NCBI GenBank assembly: GCA_019454045.1
Contig: SKCR01036109.1
Coordinates: forward strand, 17,232-81,231
Direction of reading: 5' to 3'
Length of the DNA stretch: 64,000 nucleotides
DNA from: Zanthoxylum bungeanum
Lineage: Eukaryota; Streptophyta; Magnoliopsida; Sapindales; Rutaceae
Positions 1-10,827 of the stretch are shown here, piece after piece. Within the stretch, counting starts at the first letter, position 1; every line of letters begins with the position of its first letter. The translations under genes were made by a program, and so were the position numbers. The notes below the pieces were generated by a model. The model saw nothing but the letters and a program-made list of their open reading frames with translations. It was not told the DNA's origin and made no database searches.

Positions 1-1
1 A

Positions 2-1258
2 GCGCTCGATTCGGTCGACACCTGGATGACACCTATAGTCGAGTCCTTACAAACAGGCTCGCTTCCAGACGACAAAGTGCAAGCCAGGAAAATCCAGAGA
101 CAGTCTGCAAGGTTCGTAGTGTTCGATGGCCAGTTGCTGAAAAGATCTTTCATAGGACTCTATTTGAAGTGCCTAACACGCGACGAAGCACGGCTTGTGT
201 TGACCGAGTTGCATGAAGGGGAGTGTGGGAACCATTCTGGTGGCAGGAGCCTGGCTCTTCGAGCGCATTCGACTGGGTATTATTGGCCGACAATGAGAAT
301 TGACTCCACAGAATTCACTAAAAAGTGTGACAAATGCCAGAGATTTGCACCAGTTTCTCATCTTCCGCCAGAAAGACTAAATCTCATTATATCTCCATGG
401 CCTTTTATGAAGTGGGGGATGGACATAGTTGGAAAAATCCCAACCGCGCCCGGCCAACGAGTCTACATGCTTTTCATGACAGATTACTATTCAAAGTGGA
501 TAGAAGCCGAATCGTTCGCTAGAGTACACGACAAAGAAGTTCAAACATTCGTATGGAAAAACATCATTTGTCGGTTCGGCATACCAAGAGAAATTGTAAC
601 TGAAAATGGCTCTCAATTCATCAGCCATCACTTTCAAAACTTTTGCAGGAACTGGGGGATAAAGCTGAACTTTTCGACACCACGCTTTCCACAAGAAAAC
701 GGTCAGGCCGAATCGTCCAACAAGACAATCATGAACACCTTGAAGAAGAGATTGGAGAAGTCTAAGGGTGCATGGGCGGATGAACTACCAGAGGTGTTAT
801 GGTCATACAGGACAACGGTGAGGTCTTCGAAAGGCGAAACTCCTTTCGCATTAGCATTTGGAATGGAATCAGTCATTCCAACTGAAGAAGTCATCCCTTC
901 AACACGCTACCAATGGCTTAACGAAGAAAACAATCAACAACTAATGAATTTCCATCTCGACACGATTGAAGAAACAAGGGACAGAGCTTCCGTTCGACTG
1001 GCCGCTTATCAACAAAGGATGGCCAGATACTTCGACAAAAACGTCAGGAGAAAGACTTTCAAGGCTGGAGATTGGGTCCTACGGAGAGTGTTCCAGAATA
1101 CCAAGGAAATTGGAGACGGAAAGTTGGGTCCAAATTGGGAAGGCCCTTACCTCGTCACGACAATTGTCGAGAAAGGAGCATACAAGCTACAGACTATGGA
1201 GGGGACTCTCGTGCGCAACAGTTGGAACACGGTGCATCTTAAGCGCTTCAACCGGTAA
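2..1258 (+). CDS. Tat-lineage polyprotein C-terminus: integrase
   Basis: The frame is open from base 2, so the first ATG at 26 is internal to a polyprotein. The order is an HHCC zinc-binding motif (HEGECGNHS...CDKCQ), then the core with WGMDIVGK (first catalytic Asp), TDYYSKWIEAESF, TENGSQF and GQAESSNK (catalytic Glu), then a C-terminal GDWVLRR...LGPNWEGPY domain that binds DNA. Integrase inserts the element's cDNA into the chromosome. The second catalytic Asp appears as Glu (TENG instead of the usual TDNG), which would probably kill the activity although the frame is uninterrupted to the stop at 1256-1258. There is no chromodomain, as expected for Tat. Confidence 0.9.
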   Translation, partial: ALDSVDTWMTPIVESLQTGSLPDDKVQARKIQRQSARFVVFDGQLLKRSFIGLYLKCLTRDEARLVLTELHEGECGNHSGGRSLALRAHSTGYYWPTMRIDSTEFTKKCDKCQRFAPVSHLPPERLNLIISPWPFMKWGMDIVGKIPTAPGQRVYMLFMTDYYSKWIEAESFARVHDKEVQTFVWKNIICRFGIPREIVTENGSQFISHHFQNFCRNWGIKLNFSTPRFPQENGQAESSNKTIMNTLKKRLEKSKGAWADELPEVLWSYRTTVRSSKGETPFALAFGMESVIPTEEVIPSTRYQWLNEENNQQLMNFHLDTIEETRDRASVRLAAYQQRMARYFDKNVRRKTFKAGDWVLRRVFQNTKEIGDGKLGPNWEGPYLVTTIVEKGAYKLQTMEGTLVRNSWNTVHLKRFNR

Positions 1259-1540
1259 ACACTTATGTTTGTGGCTTGTTTGTTTGCAATTATATTTTCT
1301 GTTAGTAGTTTTAAGAATGAATAAGGAAATATGTTGAAGTCGTTCGACTAATTGCAATAAAAGAATGATCATTAAAATTTATGTCGACATTTGTACAACA
1401 AATCAAAAGACCGTTCGATAGAATATCATACGACATGATTAACACATACAAAACACGATTGTTCAATTGAGGCTTCCGCCTTCCTCCTAAAACCACTAAT
1501 TCAAACTTCATACAAAAAACTCAAAGTTAAGTTCAAGCCC

Positions 1541-3795
1541 TTAAACTTCTGAATCATTGCCGGGTACATCGTTGGTAGCCGTTGGAATATTGGCAGGAAC
1601 ATCATCTTGCGTTTCAACAGCTTCCGGAACGACCTCCTCTCCATCTAAATGTTTTTCGACCTCTTCCATTTCAACAACAACAATCCCATATGGTTCCACC
1701 TCGTCCTTCTTCGACTTGACCTCCAACCCTTTCTCTTCACCATCGTCCTGCGTCGAAGAAGAGATACCGGCCGCGCCTTTCATATTCTTTAATCCACTCC
1801 TCAGGCTTCCAGTCTACGTGTTTTCCAGCTACAAACTCCCTAATTAAATCACACATGTTTCTCATCATGGAGTCGATGGCAATGTCCTCCATTTGCTCTA
1901 GCAGTAATTCTTTTTCTTTCTTTACATTCTTGAAACCTTCTTTATATCTGTCGATGGTCAGCTCGGCCGTCTCTTTCTCCAACCTCAAAGCAGCCTTAAC
2001 TTCCTTTAGTTCTTTCTTAAGCCCTCTTTCCTTCCTTTGAGATGCGACCAGCCCGGACTTCAGCTTTGACGACTCCTTCCTCACCACCGACAACGATTTC
2101 TCCAGCTCCTTGATTCTCCTTTGATTGGATTCCACATTCTTCCGCATGAATAGGCTACATTCCAGTGCCTGATGAAGTCGAGTCAGAACGTCATTCGACA
2201 AAAAAATAAAAAAAAAAAATTGAAATAGCTATACTCACTTGATAATTTAATGCGATGGCTTTCTTCATGGCCTCCACCGGGCCAATTTGTGCCAACCTTA
2301 CTTCATCCCCTTCAAGAAGAAGCCCATCCACGAAAGAGTCAATGCTCGAAGGGTCAGATATTGCAGTCGACTCTCGTGGAACCTTTAAGATAAGGTTATC
2401 AAAGTCCTCTTCTACTTCCACTTCAGCAACAGACTTCCTTTTCTTCCCCGCAGAAACCGTTGCAGTCGACTTCCCTTTCTCTGTGGCACCCTCACTTGAA
2501 ACAACTTCTCTTTGTTGAGGCACAACCTCTTTTTCAGCCTCTAGCTCTTTTTTCTTCTGCTTCCTTGACTTCTTCCGGTTCTTCATTTCATCGAGTGAAG
2601 CTACGGTGAATGGCCCAGTCATCATTTCCTCTGCGCATAAAAATTCTTCGAGTTTTAGAGGCTCTCGATATCTATATCCTCCATATAAATTTTGACACGA
2701 CCATCTACAATTTATCACGGACAAAGCGTTGTTACATGAGGCCAGAACCTTACCTTCTTCTCGTTGATAGATTTCCTTCCATAACGGAGTCGACCTTAAC
2801 CTCTTTTCCGTTAAAATTGTTTTACAATCCCTTTTTTCAGCCGACAAGGACAGAATGGCTTTGGTGTTGGAGATTGTGCGTGCAGTCGTGATAAATGACT
2901 TGTTTCGTAGAGGATCTGCAACAGCAAAAACTTGGTTATTCAAAGACACAAGTATGACTCAAAGATTAAAATTAAGCAAAAGTACGTTACTCACTCGACA
3001 AACACCAAAATTCGGGGATTCGACCAGCCCCGGTCGATCCAAATATACCCTCACCCTTTGCAAAGAAATAATAAGACTGCCAATTTCCTCTATCATTAGT
3101 CGGCAATCCAGTAACTAAGTGCGTCTTTCTCTGACGAAGGATCAATGTATATCTTCTTTTCTCCTTCAAATGCTCCTTCAGGTAGTACGTCTCTAAAACA
3201 TCCTTTACCTCAAAAAGTACTCCCAATTCGAAAGACAAACATTCAATTGACAATAAAATCCTCCACGCATTCGGCATCAGCTGTGAAGGAGCGACTCCGA
3301 AATGATCCAAAACCTCCCAAACCAGTCTCGGAATAGGAAACCTCAGCCCTACAAAAAATGGACGTACGTAGAATCCTATCCACCCAGGAACCTTGTAATC
3401 GATTCTTTCATTCGACGAAGGCACCCGGAGTTCCAAAGAATTAGGGAACCTATACATACAGCTAAGTTCCCTAATACTTTCCCAGTCATTCGACTTGCAG
3501 GATTTTTTTATAGCAAGTTAGTAGGCTCACTCGTGCATGGAAATTCACCCGGCTCCCCAACTGCGGGCAAAAACCTTAATGGTATAGCCTCAGTAGGAGT
3601 TTCTTGAGAAGGCCTAGCCAAGGTAACTACGCCACCCTCGATTAACTCCTGGTACGACCGATCTCTGTACTCTACATCCTCATTTGTCTCACTTGATGAT
3701 TCTTTAGTTTCACTTGACGACTCGACGTAACTATCAATCTTGGCACCTAAGCTGCCTAAAGATTCTCCACTTGACATCTTCCAAACGACCTGCAT
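1541..3795 (-). pseudogene. Spliced antisense gene of the Tat element (putative gypsy-type transposon protein)
   Basis: This runs opposite to pol, between integrase and the 3' LTR. Three exons are visible: 3795-2995, 2915-2239 and 2168-1541. Intron 1 (2994-2916, 79 nt) has donor GTGAGT and acceptor TTGCAG; intron 2 (2238-2169, 70 nt) has donor GTGAGT and acceptor ATCAG. Removing both keeps the frame. Exon 1 has a GFYVRPFFVGLRFPIPRLVWE...LMPNAWR block typical of the family annotated as putative gypsy-type transposon (PF04195). Exon 2 is rich in Lys and Glu. Exon 3 is a long coiled coil with an acidic tail. Frameshifts at the A-run near 3505 and near 1780 break it. The start is either 3795 or the Met at 3777. 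The biochemical function is not known. Confidence 0.75.
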
Positions 3796-4475
3796 AAAAA
3801 CAACTACACTCCCTAGTGACCTACCTCCTAAAGATCAAAACCCACAAACACAAATTTAAAACAAATCACGCAAACCTAGAGATCAAACAGCCTAATTTAC
3901 CTAAGAACAGTTTGAATATTCACTATGAATGTTAAAAGAAATGAAGAACAATAGGAAGATTTCGAAGAATACCTTAAAACTCTTGAGAGCATTCCTTACT
4001 CGACTTCCGAATGAGGAAAAATGAAACACACAAAGCTCCTTTATACACGCTACCTAAGATTTGGCGCCAAAATTCCCGCCAAATAGACGCCTCGTTATTT
4101 GCATTAGGTCATACAGCATCTAATGGCACGTGGAAAAATCCAAAATCTTTCTATCGGGTATCGTCGAATGGAAAAAAGAATTACAACATCAGATGTAGTG
4201 CGCTCACCACAATTTCATTTGAGTTATCCATGTTTGACACGACAACATCATAAATCGAAATACATGTAATGGACTCATCAAGTCATAGGCTGATTCTACG
4301 TTTAAACAACCACTATTTCGAGTTGTTTGATCATTCGACGCCACCTCAAACATAAGATCAATGGAATTGGAACATCGATTCGACACAACATCTATACAAG
4401 ACTTGACATAATATCTACTAGCCATTCGACTTAACACCTAATAAAATATAGGAACCATAATAGCGACCACTCGAC
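3796..4475. other. Non-coding spacer, upstream side of the antisense gene
   Basis: No convincing coding frame is seen. The stretch lies immediately 5' of the antisense gene, so it probably holds its promoter or 5' UTR; I could not pick a TATA box with confidence. Scattered TCGAC words resemble those in the following tandem array. Confidence 0.4.
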
Positions 4476-5375
4476 ACTCGTCTCATACGACAAGTCGAGT
4501 GTGATTATTCCTGAACCACCATCTGGTTCAGTCGACTAGGGGACATCCCCCAGATGACTCATGTCGAGTCATAGAATCATGGAATACACTCGTCTCATAC
4601 GACAAGTCGAGTGTGATTATTCCTGAACCACCATCTGGTTCAGTCGACCAGAGGACATCCCCCAGATGACTCATATCGAGTCATAGAATCATCGAATACA
4701 CACTCGTCTCATACGACAAGTCGAGTGTGATTATTCCTAAACCATCATCTGGTTCAGTCGACCAGGGCACATCCCCCAGATGACTCATATCGAGTCATAG
4801 AATCATGGAATACATGTGTCTCATACGACAAGTCGAGTGTGATTATTCCTAAACCACCATCTGGTTCAGTCGACCAGGGGACATCCCCCAGATGACTCAT
4901 ATCGAGTCATAGAATCATCGAATACACTCGTCTCATACGACAAGTCGAGTGTGATTATTCCTGAACCACCATCTGGTTCAGTCGACCGGGGACATACCCC
5001 CGATGACTCATGTCGAGTCATAGAATCATTGAATACACTCCTCTCATACGACAAGTCGAGTGTGATTATTCTTAAACCACCATCTGGTTCAGTCGACCGG
5101 GGACATACCTCGGATGACTCATGTCGAGTCAAATATAATCATTGAACTCACTCGACTCATATGACAAGTCGAGTGAAATTACTCATGAACCACCATCTGA
5201 TTCAGTTGACCAGAAACATATCCCTGAGGATTCATGTCGAGTCAAAAAGATATCTTGAAATATATTCACCTCATACGATAAGTCGAATAAGATTTCTCCT
5301 AAAACACCATCTGGTTAAGTCGACCGAGGACATACCTTTAATGATTCTTGTCGAGTCAAATTAAAATATGTTTTT
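4476..5375 (+). repeat. 112-bp tandem array in the 3' UTR of the Tat element
   Basis: About eight head-to-tail copies start near 4476, 4588, 4702, 4814, 4925, 5037, 5150 and 5265, with spacing 111-115 bp. Each has CTCATACGACAAGTCGAGTG, CCATCTGGTTCAGTCGACC and ATGACTCATRTCGAGTCA blocks. The first five are nearly identical; the last two or three decay towards the LTR. CACTCG/CGAGTG and GACTC/GAGTC words make short inverted repeats inside every unit. Confidence 0.93.
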
Positions 5376-5762
5376 GACCATCTTCGTACTACATGCCAAA
5401 TGAAATGTCTTCTAAAAACCAATAATTGGTTCAGTCCGCATAAGGAAATTCCCCATAAACCCACGCAGACCACAAACTAAAGGTATGAGTTCACCTACAC
5501 TATGCAACATGTTTATCAAGGTTAATATCCAAAAAGCCTTCGACAGTTTCAAACAAACCAAGGACATCTCCTGGGCTATTGTTGAAAGCGAAAGAAGACC
5601 TGAATTCTTCCTCCTCCTGACTGCATGATGGGACATCATGTGGATTAGCTCTAAACCGACGCCAAGATCAGAGAAATAATTATCCATATCTTGATTCATT
5701 CGACAGACTCGAAGGTACTCCTCAAGTCTAGAGCTTCCAAACTTAGAGAGTATGGGACAAAC

Positions 5763-6353
5763 TGTACGGGCAAAAATTGGGCCCAGGGATAAAATTGACA
5801 TTTACCACCAGGCCAACCAATAAATCTGGAGCCCATTAGTAGATCCACGGGCCGCCTCACAGTCCCAAACTCGTAAATATAAAGAAAGTCAAACGGAGAA
5901 GAGGATCCGAATTCATAAATATCGTCGTGAAGTCGACGGTTTCGAGGGAGACATACGATCATCGGTTATCAGACATAAACCGCCTGAATTAAACCATCAT
6001 TAAAGAAGACTCCAACGGGCAGAATAGGGACCCCGCGTCAGAGAACCTATAAAAGAGGAAGACGAAGCAATAGAGAGGGATCGGCTCCTAGACACTACTC
6101 CTACATCAATATACTACTCCAATGCACCGCCCTCACGGCTAGCAAATCTGTGGTTGAGGTATTCCATAGACCTTAACCCTCTCATCCTGAACTCATTTCC
6201 CCTTAAGCTAACTTGAGCGTCGGAGTGCCTACGGCTTCCACCACACCAGTGGGCAGTAACCTACTCTTTCGCTCTACTCTTATTTTGCAGGTTTGTTCGT
6301 GCCCCTCAGCTCACTTTCTTGATTGTGGACCTCGACCGAAATCAGTTCCCACA
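5763..6353 (+). repeat. 3' LTR of the Tat element
   Basis: The right end (CACA at 6353) is fixed by the re-entry of the Copia gag frame. The left end is tentative: TGTACGGGC at 5763 is the best TG start after the tandem array, but no second LTR is in the window to confirm it. The LTR contains a TATA box (6048-6055) and, downstream, U5-like text with AACTTGAGCGTCGGAGTGCC. Confidence 0.6.
6048..6055 (+). promoter_or_regulatory. TATA box of the Tat LTR
   Basis: CCTATAAAAGAGG lies about 300 bp before the LTR end, the right place for a U3 promoter. Transcription would start near 6080. Confidence 0.6.
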
Positions 6354-6796
6354 AGCATTCCTTAAATCTTTAGATGAGATGGTCTGGATGACCGTAGAGT
6401 ATATGTGGAAACCTCATGTGGTTATGGTTGATGGGGTATCTTCCCCTAAAGATAAACTGACCTGGACCAATGAGGAGTTTGATGCTAGCAATAGGAACAA
6501 TGAGACAATTAATGTCATTCATGTCGTTGTTTGCTCTGCTGAGTTTAGGAGTATCTCAATGTTTGAGATAGCCAACGATGCATGGGACATCCTTCATACT
6601 GTGCAAGAGGGCATATTGTCCGTTAATAATAATAGACTCCAAGAACTTTCCACTATGTTTGAAGTCGCTAGGATTAAAGATTATGAGACCTTTGATGAAT
6701 TTTACGCTGAGATTAACGATATAGTTAACTCAAGCTTTAACCTAGGAGAGACTATTCCAACGAAAATGATAGTTTGAAAAATCCTTAGATCTCTGT
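6354..6796 (+). pseudogene. Copia gag, fragment 1 (level 0 element)
   Basis: From 6355 the frame reads AFLKSLDEMVW...KPHVVMVDG...SMFEIANDAWDILHTVQEG...LSTMFEVARIKDYETFDEFYAEINDIVNSSFNLGETIPTKMIV, which is the UBN2-type gag of Copia elements. The open frame begins upstream at 6319, but that Met is inside the Tat LTR and is not the gag start; the true N-terminus lies left of the window. A TGA follows Val at 6775. Nine further in-frame gag codons (KILRSL) follow before the Athila insertion. The protein continues at 38346. Confidence 0.85.
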
Positions 6797-8635
6797 TGAC
6801 CGGTGCGTAATCACACGCGTATAATGCAAGCGCACGTATTGTTCAAGTAGTATAAAAAGTATCGATCCCACGAGGACTTAATACATAAGATATTAATTTA
6901 TTAAGCCAAATTTTTACGAGTATCTAATGGATTGATTGTTTGAGTGGATGGTGACTTTAAACTTAAAACAAGTAAATAAAATGATGTGAAAGTAGATTGA
7001 GGAAAATTCAATATTATTAAACTATCCAGGATTGTGAATATTTCCAATATCTTTTAAAGATGAAGTGGTTATCTTATGTTTGTGTAATATATTGGTTTAC
7101 TAACCTGGAACACGAAATTCTACAAAAGCCTTCGTCGATGGTCAGATGCAAATACCTAGTGCAACCCAATTAAACCATATGTCTATGTAAATCAAGTTAC
7201 CTAAATTCACTAAGATTAAATTCCAATTATGACTACCCTCTATGTCTATCTTGTAAGGAAATCTATTAAAGGGTTATCTATCCTCAAGGAAGATCGTGGG
7301 CTATTAAGTCTAAGGCTGAAACCTAAAATTCATTCGTCAAGTTTATTTTAAGTTTACCAGATCAATCTTATTAGTGGCCAGTTTACAAGAAGCATTAAGC
7401 TTAAGACTTAATAAATAAACCTTTATATTACCAAAACTATAAAATAACCCCTTATAAACCGGTGATATTGGAAATCATCAAAACCCCAGATAACGGGTTT
7501 AGTTACGACACATATTTAAAACTAGTAAAAGCTAAAATAAAAGACTTAAGGTAAATACTGAAAATTAAAAAGGTAAAAGTACAATAAAAGAAACTGCTGA
7601 GGTTCGAGGATCCACTTTTATTACTACTATTTTAGATATCTTCATTATTATAATATATTAACTTTGCGTTATATTACCAACCTGCCATATATGAGGTATC
7701 CTGATTAAGTCAAATTAATAATTAATTTCAACCGGCCATACAGGCGGTATCCATGTTTAGTCATGTTAAAACCAATTTTTATAATTAAATTCAACCGGCC
7801 ATATAGGCAGTATCCTTATTCAGTCAAGTTTTAAATAGTTTATATATTATAATTAAGGGAGATTAATCTAAATATTAGTAATAAAAGCTTACCTTTCACC
7901 CCAGTAGAAGAGAGTTACCTACTAATGCTGAATAGTAAAACCTGAAAATTAAAGAAAAAATTATTATTACGTAAAGTAAATTTATTACAAAAACTGTAAA
8001 TAAACAAGCAAGATACAATTTTCTTAGTATTCTTAAGGAATTCTTCAGAAGAAAGTATGAATTGAAAATGAAAATGAAAATTCAGCCTGAATTTATAGGC
8101 GTTCATAACCTTGTGCGCGCGTCGTTAATTACGGTGACAATTCCAGAGCTGGCGACACGTGGCACGGCTGAATGATTATATGAATTATTGGCTCCGAGTC
8201 GCGACGTGTAAAAGTTGTTGTGTCGTGACACTGACGTCAGCATGATGTCATCAATGACGTGTCTCAATGATAAGTGTCAGCAGCATGTGATGATGACACG
8301 TGGCATGGCACACGTTAGCAAGAATTGATGTGATGTTGACACGTGGCAGGCTCATGTTAGCACGTCATATGATAGCAAATTTCTCTAGTTTTGACACGTG
8401 TCCGGCGCATATTAGCATTACCTGGCGCATGTTAGCAGTCGCGACGCCCATATTACGAATTTGCCATTTTGTCTATTTTTCTCTGTTTTGGCCCTGATTT
8501 GATTCCAGAGAGTCCTGAAACTTTATTTATCTACAAAATAACACAAAACACATCAAAATATTCACAAAATGCAAGAAACTATACAAAATATTAGGTCAAA
8601 TGAGTGGGAAATATTGATACATTTACCACTCATCA
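6797..8635 (-). repeat. Athila 3' LTR (complete)
   Basis: On the + strand it runs TGACCGGTGCG...CTCATCA, 1839 bp, matching 16887-18137 plus 37744-38345. Internally, three short CCGGCCATAYAGGCRGTATCC units occur near 7730-7815. A minus-strand TATA (CCTATAAATTCAGG) lies near 8085-8100, with a G-box cluster upstream of it. Confidence 0.93.
8150..8410 (-). promoter_or_regulatory. G-box (CACGTG) cluster in the Athila U3 promoter
   Basis: Four GACACGTGKC words occur near 8154, 8295, 8337 and 8394, together with ACGTCA/TGACGT and repeated GCRCATGTTAGCA words. In element orientation they lie about 50-310 bp upstream of the TATA box. CACGTGGC is the core of abscisic-acid response and bZIP/bHLH sites, which suggests stress or hormone response; that is inference. 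In the second LTR two of the four have decayed. Confidence 0.6.
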
Positions 8636-8650
8636 CACCCCCAAATCTAA
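8636..8650 (-). other. Athila polypurine tract
   Basis: Directly inside the 3' LTR the minus strand reads AGATTTGGGGGTG, a purine-rich primer for plus-strand DNA synthesis. Confidence 0.75.
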
Positions 8651-9983
8651 CATTTTGCTAGTCCTCGAGCAAAACAACAAAATAAAATAACATAAACATC
8701 TTTAAAATAAACATTAAACTAAGCCATATTCGTAGGGATCACGGTTGCATTTAGCATATGCAACAAGCCTTTAAACCCCTAGGTGTCCCTAGTGGACGAG
8801 TTGTAGTCTCGTGAGGGCTTACAGCAACGATACCCATAAACGTCACATTAAAAAAAAGATAATAAAACTAATGCACAAAAATAAAAAAGACAAGAGAAAA
8901 GATAATAGACAAGTTAGTGACTAAACAGGTGAAACTTCTTATCCAAGTTAAGAATTGTTTTCTTTCTTTCTAAATTACCGAATAAGTAAATTCTCCGATT
9001 ATTTTTACCATTCTCCATATACACAATCAACAAAATATTAATCAACTTATTGTGCCCACAATATTCACAAGTGTAGTTGAAAAAATAGTAATATTTTTGT
9101 CCTAAAATTATATCAGAATTCACACATTTTTTGTAGCAATGGAATAATTTTTTTTTTTTTGATTTTTCTGATTTTATTTATTTATTTATATACAATATCA
9201 TCCATCCATGTAACGAGCTTTGGGCCAGTGGCTCCCAAACTAGTTGGCTTTAGGTGTTAAGACACCCCTACAGACTAAATTACTCGGATTTCATACATAC
9301 ATATTTTTTTGTAACATCTTCGATCCATGTAGCGAGCTTTGGGTCAGTGACTCCCAAACCAGTTGGCTTTAGGGCACTAGGTGTTAAAACACCCCTACAG
9401 ACTTAATAACTCATATCTTAGACGTTTTTTTAATCCCATCACTTCTTAGATGCTTCCTCCAATTAAACTAGAGCACTGAATATTACAAACTCGTCAATTA
9501 CAACTCATGTCCGTATGTTACCATGCATGTTGATAATACCTGTCAACTGAGCATATGAAGATTCATTTTAGTCAGTTTTATGGAGAATTCACAAATTAAA
9601 TAATCCAAAATGAAATAAACAAAAATTAACTTGTTTCGAAATATGTTGAAATATGTCTCAGGAATGGAAATTCCTTACACAACTATCTCATACCAATTTC
9701 ACCCGATTAATCAAATTAAAAACACAAAATACAAAATATGTTTTTTTTAATTTTTTTGACTTTTTTAAAATTTTTTGACTAAATAAAAACACATAATATA
9801 AACAAGATACTATTTAAGTAATCTCATTCCCCAAACCTAAATGAGACATTGTCCCCAATGTCTTAAAAAGTAGAAGAATAGTTTAGAATATAGTATCTGG
9901 TTAGCTGAAATTCTACATCTAAAATTAAAGGTTAAGATACAGATTTATCTGACGCTTCTTACCACGATTATTATTCGACCAGT
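8651..9983 (-). other. Athila 3' untranslated region
   Basis: AT-rich, with no coding frame of note. It holds an imperfect direct repeat, 9208-9290 and 9321-9408, built on CGAGCTTTGGGYCAGTGRCTCCCAAAC-type text, plus long T and A runs. Small open frames here have no recognisable features. Confidence 0.55.
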
Positions 9984-10577
9984 TTATCTTTGAAGGATAG
10001 GGTCAATCTGTGGTTCAAAGGCTAAGATTTCGTCAATTAAATCTAGGGCAGTTCTGGCTCTAAAGAGGAGTTCTTTTACAGGTTTTGACACGAACCCATT
10101 TCTCTCGGCATCATCAAGAAACACACAAAGAAAATCATAAAATTCATCAGCATTAAACAGTCCAATTGGTTTCTGGTGTATGTTCAGGTTCGCTCAAGAT
10201 AACACGGTAAAAATTTCCTCCATCGTACCCAAGCCACCTGGAAAAGCACTAAAACCATCAACACGGTTAATCATTTCTACCAGTCGTTCAGACATACCTG
10301 GCACGATCAGTTCCTCTCCGTTTGATGGTCCTATAAGATTTGCCTCTACCAAAGGTTTTGGGTTGATTCCCAAGACTTGACTGCCTCCCTCATGTACAGC
10401 GCGTGAAACGATCCCCATTAGTCCAAGAATGCCACCGCCATATACTAAGTGCATATTCCTTTCAGCAATGACTCTACCCAATTCATGTGCTGCTTCAATG
10501 AACTCTGGTTTAGAACCAACACTAGTAACGCAAAATAAACAGATGTTTACAACTCGTCTTCTTGAAATGGCTTTCAT
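9984..10577 (-). pseudogene. LOG: Captured LOG-like cytokinin riboside monophosphate phosphoribohydrolase
   Basis: The minus strand from Met 10577 encodes about 197 residues of the LOG family (the former lysine-decarboxylase-like fold), which releases active cytokinin base from its riboside 5'-monophosphate. The nucleotide-binding YGGGxxGLMG is at residues 46-55, the conserved Arg is in PGMSERLVEM near 98, and PGGLGTMEE is at 113-121. Length is close to the usual 200-220 aa. The only break is a TGA at codon 128, where family members have Trp (the TWAQL/SWANL position); the frame then continues through NIHQKPIGLFN to a TAA at 9984. Plant LOG genes normally have several introns; here there are none. 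It lies between Athila integrase and 3' LTR on the coding strand, so it is carried by the element. Confidence 0.88.
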
Positions 10578-10827
10578 TTTTAACTATGGGTGCCTTCAAG
10601 AGTGCAATGATGAGTTGAATTTATAGAACCTAAAAAAGGGTGAGTAATAATAGCACTAGTACCTGCCAAATAACAATTATTAGCTAAACAGTAAAATAAA
10701 TCATGAAAGGTCAAGAAGTCTGGATCTTGTCGGAGAAAATAAAAGAAAATAACAAAATAAATCACAATTATTAGATATATACAAAGAGAAAATAATATTT
10801 ACAAAAAAGTAATTGCTTGAATGACGT
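10578..10827 (-). other. Spacer between the two extra Athila ORFs
   Basis: 250 bp of T-rich DNA. On the minus strand it includes TTATTTGGCAG followed by GTACTAG, a possible splice acceptor ahead of the LOG frame. Confidence 0.3.

Larger units (their letters stand above)
1..6353 (+). mobile_element. Tat-lineage (Retand-like) Ty3/Gypsy retrotransposon, 3' part
   Basis: The visible order is integrase, an antisense gene, a tandem array, and an LTR ending in CACA at 6353. This is the 3' half of a Tat-lineage element; the 5' half lies left of the window. An antisense gene between integrase and 3' LTR is known from Retand/Grande-type members. The base after 6353 re-enters a Copia gag reading frame, so the right insertion edge is sharp and the target was that gag. 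The target duplication cannot be checked because the left edge is outside the window. Confidence 0.85.

Noticed and set aside
4476..5375. CRISPR-like regular array
   Set aside because: The whole 112-bp unit repeats with no unique spacers, and the context is a plant retrotransposon.
6319..6353. ATG at 6319 as the start of the Copia gag
   Set aside because: The first 35 bases belong to the Tat LTR; homology to gag begins at 6355.
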